Positions 8,981 to 18,089 of a stretch of 64,000 bases of DNA are shown here, one piece after another. The stretch comes from Sphingobium lactosutens DS20 (lineage in GTDB: Bacteria > Pseudomonadota > Alphaproteobacteria > Sphingomonadales > Sphingomonadaceae). The DNA lies in contig NZ_ATDP01000074.1 of the NCBI RefSeq assembly GCF_000445105.1, positions 1-64,000 on the forward strand. Direction: 5' to 3'. The notes under the pieces were generated by a model. The model was not told the DNA's origin. It made no database searches and saw only the letters and a program-made list of their open reading frames with translations. The position numbers and the translations under genes are program-made. Positions within the stretch are counted from its first letter, which is position 1. Every line of letters starts with the position of its first letter.

Positions 8981-9759
8981 CAGCGCTCTTTTCCGGCATG
9001 GGCCGCCCGTCCGCGCGGACCCAGGAAGTAGCTCCTGATCCAGGGATGGTCGGATCGTTCGAGTTCCTCGACCGGCGCCACCGCGACGACTTTCCGGTCG
9101 GCGAGGACGGCCACGCGGTCGCAAATGGCGTAGAGGGTGTCGAGATCGTGGGTGATGATGAATACGGTAAGGCCCAGCGCATCCCGCAACGTCCGCACCA
9201 GTTCGTCGAATTCGCTTGCTCCGATCGGGTCGAGACCGGCGGTGGGTTCGTCAAGGAACAGGATCTGCGGATCGAGCGCGAGGGCGCGCGCAACACCCGC
9301 GCGCTTGCGCATGCCACCTGACAGTTCGGAGGGCCTGAGCTTCCCTGCTGTCTCGGGGAGACCGGACAGCCGGATCTTGAGGCGGGCGATGTCGGCCGTG
9401 ACGGCAAGCGGCAGTCGGGCATGCTCGATCAGCGGCGCCTCGACATTTTCCTGCACCGTCAGGAAGGAAAACAGCGCGCCTTGCTGGAACATGACGCCGA
9501 CATGTCGGCCGACCCAGGCCTGCGCGTCGTCGCTCTCGATATCCCGCCCCAATATCTCGACGCGCCCCCCGTCAGGGTGTTTGAGACCGAGGACGGTGTT
9601 TAGGAGGACAGATTTTCCCGTGCCCGAACCGCCGACCACGCCCAGTATCTCGCCGCGCCTCACCTCGAGATCGAGATCTTCGTGGATGACCTTCTCGCCA
9701 AAAGCGGTGCGCAGGCCCTTGACGCGGATCGGCGGGATGTCCTCTTGCTCCCCATTCAC
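8980..9759 (-). CDS. mlaF: MlaF-like ABC transporter ATPase
   Basis: A 259-residue ABC ATPase energising phospholipid transport. The Walker A is GGSGTGKSVLL, the signature is ELSGGMRKRAGVARAL, and the Walker B is ILFLDEPTAGLDP, followed by the switch histidine in IITHDLDTL. The GMRKR form of the signature is characteristic of the MlaF/Ttg2A family. It overlaps the permease gene by 4 bases and mlaD by 1 base. Confidence 0.93.
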   Translation of the reverse strand: MNGEQEDIPPIRVKGLRTAFGEKVIHEDLDLEVRRGEILGVVGGSGTGKSVLLNTVLGLKHPDGGRVEILGRDIESDDAQAWVGRHVGVMFQQGALFSFLTVQENVEAPLIEHARLPLAVTADIARLKIRLSGLPETAGKLRPSELSGGMRKRAGVARALALDPQILFLDEPTAGLDPIGASEFDELVRTLRDALGLTVFIITHDLDTLYAICDRVAVLADRKVVAVAPVEELERSDHPWIRSYFLGPRGRAAHAGKER

Positions 9760-10865
9760 AGGTCGAGCACCATGAAGATCACCGCGAAGACCGCGTCGAA
9801 CATGATGATCATGAAGATCGACTGGACGACGGCGGAGGTGACGCGCCGGCCAAGGCTCTGCACGTCGCCCTCGACCAGCAGCCCCTGTCGACAGCCGCTG
9901 GCGGCGATGACGATTGCGAGGAAAGGCGCCTTGCTCATGCCGATCCAGAAATGAGTGACGCTGACCGTCTCGAGCGTGCGCTGCACGAAGAAGATCGGGT
10001 TGATGTCGATCGTGATCCAGCTGACGAGCATGCCGCCCAGGATACCGCCGATATCCGCGAAGAAGGTCAGGAGCGGCATCATCAGGATCGCGGCCAGTAC
10101 CCGGGGTATGACGAGCGCGTCGAACCGGTCGATGCTCATGACCTGCATCGCGTCAATCTCCTGGTTCATCCGCATCGAGCCGATCTGCGCGGCGAAAGCC
10201 GAAGCGGATCGACCCGCTAGCAGGATGGCGGTGATGACCACACCGAACTCGCGCAGGATCGCGACGCCCACCAGCTGGACGGTGAATACCTCGACCCCCA
10301 GGCTGGTGAGGAGGTTGGTGCCGACGAGGGCGATGACCGCACCGATGAAGAAGGTCATGATGAACACGATCGGCAGGGCATTGATGCCTGCGTCCTGCAT
10401 TACCGCCACCAATGCGGTCGGCCGCAGGCGGCGTGGATGGACGAGCGTCCTCGCTGCCGCCGTGAGGAGCTGGCCGGAAAAGACCTGCATGGCAAAGCCG
10501 TCCGAGGCCAAAGTCACGACCTGCCGTCCGAAGCGCTCGAAGAAATTGCGTAGAGGATTTGAGGGAACAAGTTTTCCCTCTTCCTCCTCCAGGGCATCGC
10601 CGACGAGCGCCACTAGGCTCCTGACGTCATCGCGATCAGCCCCCTTAAAATCCCGATGCCCGCCCGAGGCCCGCAGCAGGATGAGCATGCCGGCGGTGTC
10701 GATCCTACCTAGCTTCGCCAAATCCACCCGGCATTGCGTATGTCCCTTCACGGCGTGCCCGAGCCGGTCGGCGAGATCACCCATCTCCAGCACAGTCCAG
10801 TTACCTGTCGGCCGCAGCATCAGGCATTCACCCTGCTGTTCCATGTCGAAATCCGCGCCCGTCAT
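9756..10865 (-). CDS. mlaE: MlaE-like permease with N-terminal STAS (MlaB-like) domain
   Basis: A 369-residue fusion. Residues about 1-115 form a STAS-like domain (RPTGNWTVLEMGDLADRLG, DLAKLGRIDTAGMLILL) equivalent to free-standing MlaB. Residues about 150-369 form the MlaE permease with five or six hydrophobic helices and the family signature GRSASAFAAQIGSMRMNQEI. The fusion explains the absence of a separate mlaB gene in the operon. It overlaps the phospholipase gene upstream by 4 bases (ATGA). Confidence 0.92.
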   Translation of the reverse strand: MTGADFDMEQQGECLMLRPTGNWTVLEMGDLADRLGHAVKGHTQCRVDLAKLGRIDTAGMLILLRASGGHRDFKGADRDDVRSLVALVGDALEEEEGKLVPSNPLRNFFERFGRQVVTLASDGFAMQVFSGQLLTAAARTLVHPRRLRPTALVAVMQDAGINALPIVFIMTFFIGAVIALVGTNLLTSLGVEVFTVQLVGVAILREFGVVITAILLAGRSASAFAAQIGSMRMNQEIDAMQVMSIDRFDALVIPRVLAAILMMPLLTFFADIGGILGGMLVSWITIDINPIFFVQRTLETVSVTHFWIGMSKAPFLAIVIAASGCRQGLLVEGDVQSLGRRVTSAVVQSIFMIIMFDAVFAVIFMVLDL

Positions 10866-12088
10866 CGCACGAACGCGATGCCAACACGCAGGCGGGTCAT
10901 GCGCCGGTCATAGTCCAGAAGGTTCTCGCCATAGCCGGCAAAGCCTTGCGCGAAGAGATAGAGGTCTGGACCGCCGCCCAGCAGGCGGGGCAGGGGATAG
11001 GATAGGTCAGCGTTGACCGCGCCTTTGCCGCTGCCGAAGTTGAAACGGGTGGAGGTGGAGAGGCGCAGTCCTTCATCCTCCCCAACCTCCATAAACAGTC
11101 CGGTATTGCCGCGATAGCGCCGGATATCAGGATTGCCGGACTTGTCTCCGACGTAGAAGGAAAGTCGCGGAGCGATCGATAGCCTGTACCCGCCGCCCAG
11201 CGGGATCGCCGCCATCGGCGCGACATAGATGCTGTTGATGCTGCGCGACGCGTCCCCGTCGCGGCCATTGGACTCGTGGCGAATGCCGCCCTGCGCGCTA
11301 ACCGATATCCCGCTCGCGAATGTCGTCGAGGGCGTCAGATAGAAAAGTTCGGGCTGATAGTCGATGTTCCGGAAAGGCGAGGAATGGGCCGCCACATCCC
11401 AGAACATGCGCTGCGTATAGGCAAAATGAAGACCGTCGCGCCACGAGCGTGGCAGCCCTTCGTCGCGCCGCGTGCCGAAGAGCTGATATTTGAAGCTGAT
11501 CTGGATCCGCGTTTCGCTGTCGGTGCCCGGACCATAGACGGCATAGATAGGCTCATAAACCGACAGGTTGGATACGAAGCGGTTGCCGGCCGATCGGTCG
11601 GATACCGGTGCGGCTGCCTCCTTCGGCGGGCCGCCCTGATCGTTCGCGGGTGAGGGCGCCGTCGCCAGTTGGGCAGTGGCCGGAGGGGCCTGCCGCCCGA
11701 TCGCGATCCGCGGTATATTCCAGGCAGGTATCGATATCTCCGCGCCGACCACCTCTACGTCGGGCGGCGCATCGAAATGATATTGGGCCCGCAGAAAGCC
11801 GCCGGCTGATATCGACAAATGGCCGGGCAGATCCCTTGCCCGTTCGAGCCAGATCGTTCTCGTGTCGCCCGAAAGGTCGAGCCGCGCCTCGATCCGATCC
11901 GGCAATGAGATCGATTGCGTTTCCTCGCCCTCGTTGAGAAGGCGCAGATCGACCAGAATTGACCCGTCGCTGTCCCGATCGCCCACATGACGCACCAAAA
12001 TCTCTACGGGCGCGGAGGCGGCGTGGAGCGGACCGGCGGCAAGTCCGATGGCGCCCAGAAGCAGCGGGATGGAGATCGGCTGCCTCAT
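10862..12088 (-). CDS. pldA: Outer-membrane phospholipase A1 (PldA/OMPLA family)
   Basis: A 408-residue predicted outer-membrane beta-barrel enzyme that hydrolyses acyl chains from phospholipids. A signal peptide (residues 1-24, cleavage near LHAA) precedes an N-terminal extension of roughly 150 residues absent from E. coli PldA (289 residues). The catalytic motif RHESNG gives His271 and Ser273, and Asn285 lies in SRSINSIY. The 14-residue His-to-Asn spacing equals that of E. coli His142-Ser144-Asn156. It ends in an aromatic/Arg strand (RVGIAFVR). It is coupled by ATGA overlaps to the fabI-like gene and the permease gene, inside an Mla operon. Confidence 0.9.
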   Translation of the reverse strand: MRQPISIPLLLGAIGLAAGPLHAASAPVEILVRHVGDRDSDGSILVDLRLLNEGEETQSISLPDRIEARLDLSGDTRTIWLERARDLPGHLSISAGGFLRAQYHFDAPPDVEVVGAEISIPAWNIPRIAIGRQAPPATAQLATAPSPANDQGGPPKEAAAPVSDRSAGNRFVSNLSVYEPIYAVYGPGTDSETRIQISFKYQLFGTRRDEGLPRSWRDGLHFAYTQRMFWDVAAHSSPFRNIDYQPELFYLTPSTTFASGISVSAQGGIRHESNGRDGDASRSINSIYVAPMAAIPLGGGYRLSIAPRLSFYVGDKSGNPDIRRYRGNTGLFMEVGEDEGLRLSTSTRFNFGSGKGAVNADLSYPLPRLLGGGPDLYLFAQGFAGYGENLLDYDRRMTRLRVGIAFVR

Positions 12089-12858
12089 GCGAGCAGGTGC
12101 TGGCCGCTGTCGACCGGGATGACCGTGCCGGTGATCCGCTTGGCGGCGTCGCTTACAAGAAAGGCGGCCAATGCGCCGACATCCTCGACTTCGACCAGCT
12201 GGCCGCCCGGTATTTCCGAAGCGGCGCGGTCGAGCAGTTCGTCGAAGCGCTCGATGCCGCTCGCCGCGCGCGTCGCGATCGGCCCCGGCGAAATCGCATG
12301 GGCGCGAATGCCCTTTGGTCCGAGCTCGGCAGCTGCGTAGCGCGTGGCGCTCTCGAGCGCAGCCTTGACCGGACCCATCAGATTATAATGGGAAACGACC
12401 CGTTCGGAGCCGTAGAAAGTGACGCACAAAAGGCATCCGCCATCGCGCATCAGCGGCTCGGCGAGTTTCGCCATGCGCAGGAAACTGTGGCAGGACACGT
12501 CCATGGCGACGCCAAAACCTTCGGCTGAGGAATCGACGACCCGGCCGTGCAGATCCTCTCGCGGCGCGAAGGCGATCGAATGGAGCAGAAAATCGAGGCC
12601 GCCCCATTTGCGTCCGACCTCTTCGAACAATGCTTCGAGCTGGCCCGGCTCGCGCACATCGCAGGGAGCGAGCCACTCGACGCCGAGCCGGTCGGCGACG
12701 GGCTCGACCCATGTCCTGGCCTTTTCGTTCAGATAGGTGGCCGCCAGCCGCGCGCCGCAGCGGGAAAAGGCATCGGCGCATCCTGCCGCGATGCTCTTCT
12801 CGTTCGCGATGCCGAGCACCAGGCCGCGCTTGCCGGTAAGATCGACGAGGGGTTTCAT
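12085..12858 (-). CDS. fabI: Enoyl-ACP reductase FabI-type SDR
   Basis: A 257-residue short-chain dehydrogenase of the FabI class, which reduces trans-2-enoyl-ACP with NAD(P)H. The FabI-type nucleotide-binding segment is VLGIANEKSIAAG, the mid motif is LLHSIAFAP, and the active site has Tyr158-X6-Lys165 (YNLMGPVK). It overlaps neighbours by 4 bases at both ends. Its place next to pta, ackA and phaC rather than with fatty-acid synthesis genes suggests a specialised enoyl-thioester reductase. Which thioester it uses cannot be decided from sequence. Confidence 0.85.
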   Translation of the reverse strand: MKPLVDLTGKRGLVLGIANEKSIAAGCADAFSRCGARLAATYLNEKARTWVEPVADRLGVEWLAPCDVREPGQLEALFEEVGRKWGGLDFLLHSIAFAPREDLHGRVVDSSAEGFGVAMDVSCHSFLRMAKLAEPLMRDGGCLLCVTFYGSERVVSHYNLMGPVKAALESATRYAAAELGPKGIRAHAISPGPIATRAASGIERFDELLDRAASEIPGGQLVEVEDVGALAAFLVSDAAKRITGTVIPVDSGQHLLA

Positions 12859-14045
12859 AGAGTTCCTTCCAGAACATGAAGCGTGTGGAGCGCGATCATG
12901 CGCTCCTCATCGGTCGGAATGACGTGCACCGCGACCGGGCTGTCGGGCATGCCGATCCGCAGCGCATCGCCGGCATTGGCGATTTCGTCGATCGTGACGC
13001 CAAGCCAGTCCAGCCGCGCGCAGATACGGCTGCGAACCTCGGCGCTGTTTTCGCCTATGCCCGCGGTAAAGACGAGCGCATCGAGGCCGCCCAGCGACGC
13101 GGTCAATGCCGCCACCTCCCGCGCGGCGCGCCAGGTGAAGAGGTCGATTGCTTCGGCGGCTTGCGGCGCCGCGCTCGCCGTGAGCGTGCGCATATCGCTC
13201 GATATCCCCGACACACCCAGCAGGCCGGATTCCCTGTAAAAGAGCGTCTCGACCTCGGTCGCGCTCATGCCAAGCTGCGTCTGGAGGTGAAGCACCACAC
13301 CGGGGTCGATGCTGCCGCACCTTGTGCCCATCATCAGGCCATCGAGCGCGGTGAAGCCCATGGTGGTATCGACGCTCTTGCCCGCCCGCATCGCGCACAG
13401 GCTCGCGCCGTTGCCCAGATGCGCGGCGATGACCCGTCCGGCGGCAAGAGCAGGGTCGATTTCACCCAGGCGGCGGGCGATATATTCGTAGGAGAGCCCG
13501 TGGAAGCCGTAGCGCCGGATGCCCTGGTCGTGAAAGGCGCGGGGCAGCGCCAGGCGCGACGCCACAGCCGGCTTGTCATGGTGGAAGGCGGTGTCGAAGC
13601 AGGCGACCTGCAGCAGATCGGGCGCAAGCGCGGCTATCGCCCGGATGGCGGCCAGATTGTGCGGCTGATGCAGCGGCGCCAGCGGGCACAGCGCTTCGAG
13701 CTTGTCCAGAAGCGGCGCGTCGACCCGTCGCGGCGCGGCGTACTCGGTGCCGCCATGGACGACCCGATGCCCGATCGCGACGACCTCCTGGCCCTCCAGC
13801 GGATGATCGGTAGCCCAGGCAAAGAGATCCCTGAGGAGATCGGCATGGCTGAGCGCCGCGCCGCCCGGCCAGTCCCGTTCCAGGATGGTCTTGCCGTCGC
13901 TGGACCGCGCCCTGAGGCTTGGCGCAATGCCGATCCGCTCGATCTTGCCGCCGGCAGAAAGATGCAGAGTCCCTTCCGCATCCAGCGTGAAGAGCGAGAA
14001 TTTGATGCTCGAAGAGCCGGAATTGAGGCTGACGATGGCCTTCAT
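12855..14045 (-). CDS. ackA: Acetate/propionate kinase
   Basis: A 396-residue acetate kinase (ASKHA superfamily) interconverting acetyl phosphate plus ADP with acetate plus ATP. Family signatures include the N-terminal LNSGSSSIKFSLF, the central GHRVVHGG, FDTAFH, and the C-terminal FTAGIGENS. Length is standard (about 400). It overlaps pta by 4 bases upstream and fabI by 4 bases downstream. With the phosphate acyltransferase it can make ATP from acyl-CoA, possibly also longer acyl groups. Confidence 0.94.
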   Translation of the reverse strand: MKAIVSLNSGSSSIKFSLFTLDAEGTLHLSAGGKIERIGIAPSLRARSSDGKTILERDWPGGAALSHADLLRDLFAWATDHPLEGQEVVAIGHRVVHGGTEYAAPRRVDAPLLDKLEALCPLAPLHQPHNLAAIRAIAALAPDLLQVACFDTAFHHDKPAVASRLALPRAFHDQGIRRYGFHGLSYEYIARRLGEIDPALAAGRVIAAHLGNGASLCAMRAGKSVDTTMGFTALDGLMMGTRCGSIDPGVVLHLQTQLGMSATEVETLFYRESGLLGVSGISSDMRTLTASAAPQAAEAIDLFTWRAAREVAALTASLGGLDALVFTAGIGENSAEVRSRICARLDWLGVTIDEIANAGDALRIGMPDSPVAVHVIPTDEERMIALHTLHVLEGTL

Positions 14046-15469
14046 GGTGTGTTCCCCTGGACACCCGGCGCCGCCTTGGTGGCGGCGCGTGCCATCAACA
14101 CTGCGACCGCGCAGGAGGCGAGGCGGGTGCGCAGGCTGTCGGCACGGCTCGTGAGGATGATCGGCACCCGTGCGCCCAGCACGATCCCCGCCGCATCCGC
14201 CCCGCCAAGAAACGTCAGTTGCTTGGCCAGCATGTTGCCCGCCTCGAGATTGGGCACGACGAGGATATCGGCCTTGCCGGCCACCGGCGAGATGATGCCT
14301 TTCTCCCTGGCGGCCGCCTCGCTGATCGCATTGTCGAAGGCGAGCGGGCCGTCCAGCACGCCGCCGGCGATCTGGCCGCGGTCGGCCATTTTGCAGAGCG
14401 CGGCGGCATCCAGCGTCGATGGCATGTCGGGATTGACGGTCTCCACGGCGCAGAGGATCGCGACCCTGGGTTCTTCGATACCCATCACATGCGCGAGGTC
14501 GATCGCGTTGCGGATGATATCGGCCTTGTCCTGGAGCGACGGCGCGATATTGATGGCGGCATCGGTGATGATGAGCGGCGCCGGGTGGCCCGGCACGTCC
14601 ATGATATAGGCATGGCTGATCCGCCGCTCGGTCCTGAGCCCCGTGGCCGACGGGACGACTGCGCCCATCAGTTCGTCGGTATGCAGCGACCCCTTCATCA
14701 GCAGTTTCGCTTCGCCCGACCGCACCAGCGCCACGGCCCTGGCGGCGGCGTCGTGGCTATGGTCGGCCGCGATCAGGCGATAGGCGGAGATGTCCTTGCC
14801 GGCCTCTTGGGCCGCCTTCCTTATCCGCGCTTGCGGCCCCACAAGGACGGGCGCGATGAGGCCTGCTTCCGCGGCCTCGATCGCCGCGCCAAGCGCTGCG
14901 GCGCTGCACGGATGCGCAACGGCGGTCAGCGCCGGTTCGCCCGTCGAGGTCAGTTCTATCAGCCGACGATAGCCGTCATGATCGCTGAGACGCACATCGG
15001 GTAGCGCCATGCGCGGTCTGCGGACCTTTTCTGAAGGCGCCATCACCTCGGCCTGGCCGGAAATCACCTCCTCGCCGTCCTGGTTGACGCAGCGACAATC
15101 GAACAGGACGATCCGCCGCTCGGTCCGTTTTTCCAGAACCGTCACCGAAGCGGTGATCGTATCGCCGAGGCCTACGGGCCGGGTGAAGCGCAGCGATTGG
15201 CTGAGATAGATAGCGCCAGGCCCTGGCAGCTCCGTTCCCAGAACCGCGGAAATGAGACCGCCGCCCCACATGCCGTGCGCGATGACGCGCTGGAAGATGT
15301 CGGTTGCGGCATAGTCCGCGTCGAGATGGGCAGGGTTGACGTCGCCCGAGACCAGCGCGAATAGTTGGATATCCTGCTCCGTCAAGGTCCGCGTTAAGCT
15401 TGCCGTTGCGCCGATCACGATCTCGTCGAATGTGCGGTTCTCGATTATCGTCTCGTCGCTCACGCTCAA
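14042..15469 (-). CDS. Bifunctional MaoC-like enoyl-CoA hydratase / phosphate acetyltransferase
   Basis: A 475-residue two-domain enzyme. Residues about 10-140 form a hot-dog MaoC/(R)-hydratase domain with the catalytic D-H pair in SGDVNPAHLD and the helix IAHGMWGGGL. Residues about 165-470 form a phosphate acetyl/butyryltransferase domain (KLLMKGSLHTDELM, ITDAAINIAPSLQDK, FDNAISEAAAREKGI). The hydratase could supply (R)-3-hydroxyacyl-CoA to PhaC, while the transferase converts acyl-CoA to acyl phosphate for AckA. It overlaps phaC and ackA by 4 bases each. Confidence 0.93.
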   Translation of the reverse strand: MSVSDETIIENRTFDEIVIGATASLTRTLTEQDIQLFALVSGDVNPAHLDADYAATDIFQRVIAHGMWGGGLISAVLGTELPGPGAIYLSQSLRFTRPVGLGDTITASVTVLEKRTERRIVLFDCRCVNQDGEEVISGQAEVMAPSEKVRRPRMALPDVRLSDHDGYRRLIELTSTGEPALTAVAHPCSAAALGAAIEAAEAGLIAPVLVGPQARIRKAAQEAGKDISAYRLIAADHSHDAAARAVALVRSGEAKLLMKGSLHTDELMGAVVPSATGLRTERRISHAYIMDVPGHPAPLIITDAAINIAPSLQDKADIIRNAIDLAHVMGIEEPRVAILCAVETVNPDMPSTLDAAALCKMADRGQIAGGVLDGPLAFDNAISEAAAREKGIISPVAGKADILVVPNLEAGNMLAKQLTFLGGADAAGIVLGARVPIILTSRADSLRTRLASCAVAVLMARAATKAAPGVQGNTP

Positions 15470-17223
15470 TGCTCCAGCACATAATGACCGGGCGCGTCGG
15501 CAAGGGCAGGATAGCCCTTGTCGGGCGCGCCCATGGGCGGCGGCGGGCCAGCTTCACCGGAGTGCGCTGCAAGCCATTCACCCCATTCGATCCACCAGGA
15601 TCCCTGCTTCTGTTCGGCGTGCTGCTGCCATTCCTCGGGATCAAGCGACGGCCCGTCGACCTCCCGCGTCAGCACCCGATAGCGCCGGCCCTTATGGCCT
15701 GGCTCCGACACGATGCCAGCATTGTGCCCGCCGCTCGTCAGGACGAAGCGGATATCCGCGCTGGTGAGCAGGTGAATCTTGTGAACCGAGCGCCAGGGGG
15801 CGACATGGTCCCGCTCGGTGCCGACGACGAACAGAGGTTTTCGGAGCGCCGACAGCGTGATCGCCCGGCCGCCCACCTTATATTTGCCTTCGGCCAGATC
15901 ATCGTCGAGAAACAAGCGCCGCAAATACTGGCTGTGCATCGCATAGGGCATGCGCGTGCCGTCAGCGTTCCACGCCATCAGGGCGTTCATGGGCTCGCGT
16001 TCGCCCATGAGATAGGTGCCGAGCACTCGCGACCAGACCAGATCGTTGGAATTGAGAATCTGGAAGGCGCCGCCCATCTGCCCGCTGTCGAGATAGCCCC
16101 GGCTCCACATCATGTTCTCGAGCAGGTTGAGTTGCCCCTCGTCGATGAACAGGCCGAGTTCGCCGGGCTCGCTGAACTCGGTCTGCGCGGCGAACAGGGT
16201 GACGCTCGCCAGCCGCTCGTCACCGTCGCGCGCCATCGCGGCAGCTGCGATCGAGAGCAATGTGCCGCCCAGGCAATAGCCCACTCCATGGATGGCCGAT
16301 GCGCCGGTGATCGCGCTCACTGCGTCAAGAGCAGCCATGGGCCCCATAGTGCGATAGGCTTCCATGTCGAGGTCGCGATCCTGGCTTCCCGGATTGTGCC
16401 AGGAGATCATGAAGACGGTATGGCCCTGGTCCGTCAGCCATCGCACAAGCGAGTTCTCAGGCGACAGGTCGAGGATGTAGTATTTCATGATCCAGGCCGG
16501 CACGATCAGGATCGGCTCGGGCCTCACCTTGTCGGTCGTCGGCGCATATTGGATGAGTTCGATGAGGCGATTGCGGAAGACCACCTTGCCCTTCGTGGCA
16601 GCAACGGTCTCACCCACGCAGAACTGCTCTACGCCGACCGGCGGCAGTCCCCGGACGATATGCTGCCAATCTTCGAATAGATGCTGGAGGCCATCGACGA
16701 TGCACCGGCCGCCCGTCTCGATGATGCGTTTCTGAAGGACCGGATTGGTCGCGAGGAAATTCGTCGGGGCAAGCGTGTCGAGCATCTGTCGCGCGGCGAA
16801 CTCGATCATCTCCTCATGATGCTTCGTCACGCCGCCTATGCCGGTGGTGGCCGCATACCACCATTGCTGGGTCAGCAGGAACGCCTGAGAGAGCAGGTTG
16901 AAGGGAGGCTCCTTCCAGGCCGGATCAGCGAAGCGCCGATCCTGCGGCAGCGGCTCGATCGCGGGATCCGCACTGCTGTCGCCTGCGCTTCGGATTGCAT
17001 AGTCGAAAAGACGGACATATTTGCGGGCGAGCTTGGCGCCCAATTGCATCTGCTTGCCCGGTGAGAAGGCGAGATGCAGTCCCCAGTCGGTGAAGGCCTG
17101 GAGAACGGTAGCCGGCGACAGGCCCGCCGTCATCTGCGCGATCGCCGCTGACGACGCCCGGTCCAGCGTTTCGGCAATGCCGTCGAGCGGGTCTGCGGGC
17201 GAAGCTGCAACGGGACTGATCAT
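15466..17223 (-). CDS. phaC: Class I poly(3-hydroxyalkanoate) synthase PhaC
   Basis: A 585-residue PHA/PHB polymerase. The lipase-like box HGVGYCLGG places the catalytic cysteine at residue 317, close to Cys319 of the Cupriavidus enzyme; the partner Asp (ERDHVAPW) and His (SGGHNAGIV) are present near the C-terminus. The start at 17223 is chosen because AGGAG lies 8 bases upstream; a frame extension to 17304 lacks such a site. It is the first gene of a nine-gene block in which every junction overlaps. The promoter region carries a block shared with the phaB locus (17391-17417). Confidence 0.93.
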   Translation of the reverse strand: MISPVAASPADPLDGIAETLDRASSAAIAQMTAGLSPATVLQAFTDWGLHLAFSPGKQMQLGAKLARKYVRLFDYAIRSAGDSSADPAIEPLPQDRRFADPAWKEPPFNLLSQAFLLTQQWWYAATTGIGGVTKHHEEMIEFAARQMLDTLAPTNFLATNPVLQKRIIETGGRCIVDGLQHLFEDWQHIVRGLPPVGVEQFCVGETVAATKGKVVFRNRLIELIQYAPTTDKVRPEPILIVPAWIMKYYILDLSPENSLVRWLTDQGHTVFMISWHNPGSQDRDLDMEAYRTMGPMAALDAVSAITGASAIHGVGYCLGGTLLSIAAAAMARDGDERLASVTLFAAQTEFSEPGELGLFIDEGQLNLLENMMWSRGYLDSGQMGGAFQILNSNDLVWSRVLGTYLMGEREPMNALMAWNADGTRMPYAMHSQYLRRLFLDDDLAEGKYKVGGRAITLSALRKPLFVVGTERDHVAPWRSVHKIHLLTSADIRFVLTSGGHNAGIVSEPGHKGRRYRVLTREVDGPSLDPEEWQQHAEQKQGSWWIEWGEWLAAHSGEAGPPPPMGAPDKGYPALADAPGHYVLEH

Positions 17224-18089
17224 GATAGTCGCTCCTGACTTTGAACATCCCGCCGCGGCTACGCACGGATCATGCGACACGATCGGATTCGACCGTGTCG
17301 CCATAACGGTACTGCCCGGGATAGATATTGCGCAAGTGGTGTTTTCAGTGAAGAAGGGTGGCGATGATCGCTATCGCCCGTTTTATCCCTCTGGCTGACA
17401 CGAAGCCGATAAGTATAGTCCCGGATGGCTGCCCGGAAACATGGGCTGGCGGCAAGGCCTCGGCGAACGTGGCGCATGATCGGAAGCAAGTCCGGCGAAA
17501 AGCGTTCATCGCTGCAATGCGACCGCATCCGGCTGGCGCAGGTCCGTCATACCGTGTTTCGTCGATCGGAAGCCGAAATGGCGAGGATGGATCGCTTTCT
17601 GACGGAAGGCGGGAAAACGGGATATCTCATGCCGCCAAGTGGCCGGTGTTATATCCGTTGAGCTTCGTCGTAACTGCGGATCAGATCGGCGGTCCCGGGG
17701 TGTCGCAAGCCCGTTGCGTAGCTTGCAATGCCGCAATGACCAGCTGCCAACGGGGCCAAAGACGTCGACCGCTTCGGGCAACGAAGGAAGGGTATCGAGC
17801 GCCGTCTCGCACAGCGCGCAGATCGCGCTGCAATTTCGTCAAATGCTACAAAGACGTCGTAGCCATCGGCCGCATCGGTATCATGCCCGATCGCCTCGAG
17901 GACTGAGGCCGTGTCGCCACATAGTGCGGGAGATGCGCGACAGGCTTTCCCTTCACTTTCGCATTGGCACCTGGTGCTGATCCAGCCGCCTGACCAAAGT
18001 CGCCAACACAATACATGTTATGTCATTTATTGACAAAGCAACGAATCAAGTTCAATGGCGCTGCTGCGTGGCAGCGCCTGACCCAGAAC
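17224..18089. other. Long phaC upstream region, no convincing gene
   Basis: About 865 bases between phaC and the second IS21. It holds the presumed phaC promoter (near 17391-17440). Open frames of 78-182 codons (e.g. 17358-17906 plus, 17649-18011 minus) have no recognisable domain. The C-terminal part of the TonB receptor truncated by the IS is not found here, so sequence was deleted next to the IS. The remainder looks like non-coding or decayed DNA. Confidence 0.5.
17391..17417 (-). promoter_or_regulatory. Candidate shared regulatory site upstream of phaC
   Basis: This 27-base block matches 25274-25300 (tetR/phaB intergenic) at 20 of 27 positions, including the unbroken 12-mer CCGATAAGTATA (17406-17417). 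On the minus strand it reads TATACTTATCGG, so the first six bases could be a -10 element. It ends about 170-195 bases before the phaC start. I infer a TetR operator and/or promoter; no protein binding is shown. Confidence 0.4.

Noticed and set aside
12876-14609. 577-codon plus-strand open frame
   Set aside because: Lies antisense to ackA and pta, both with full family motifs; low-complexity Arg/Asp/Gly content typical of high-GC shadow frames.
17358-18011. Several frames of 78-182 codons upstream of phaC
   Set aside because: Overlapping frames on both strands, none with domain features or good starts; no TonB-receptor barrel sequence found either.
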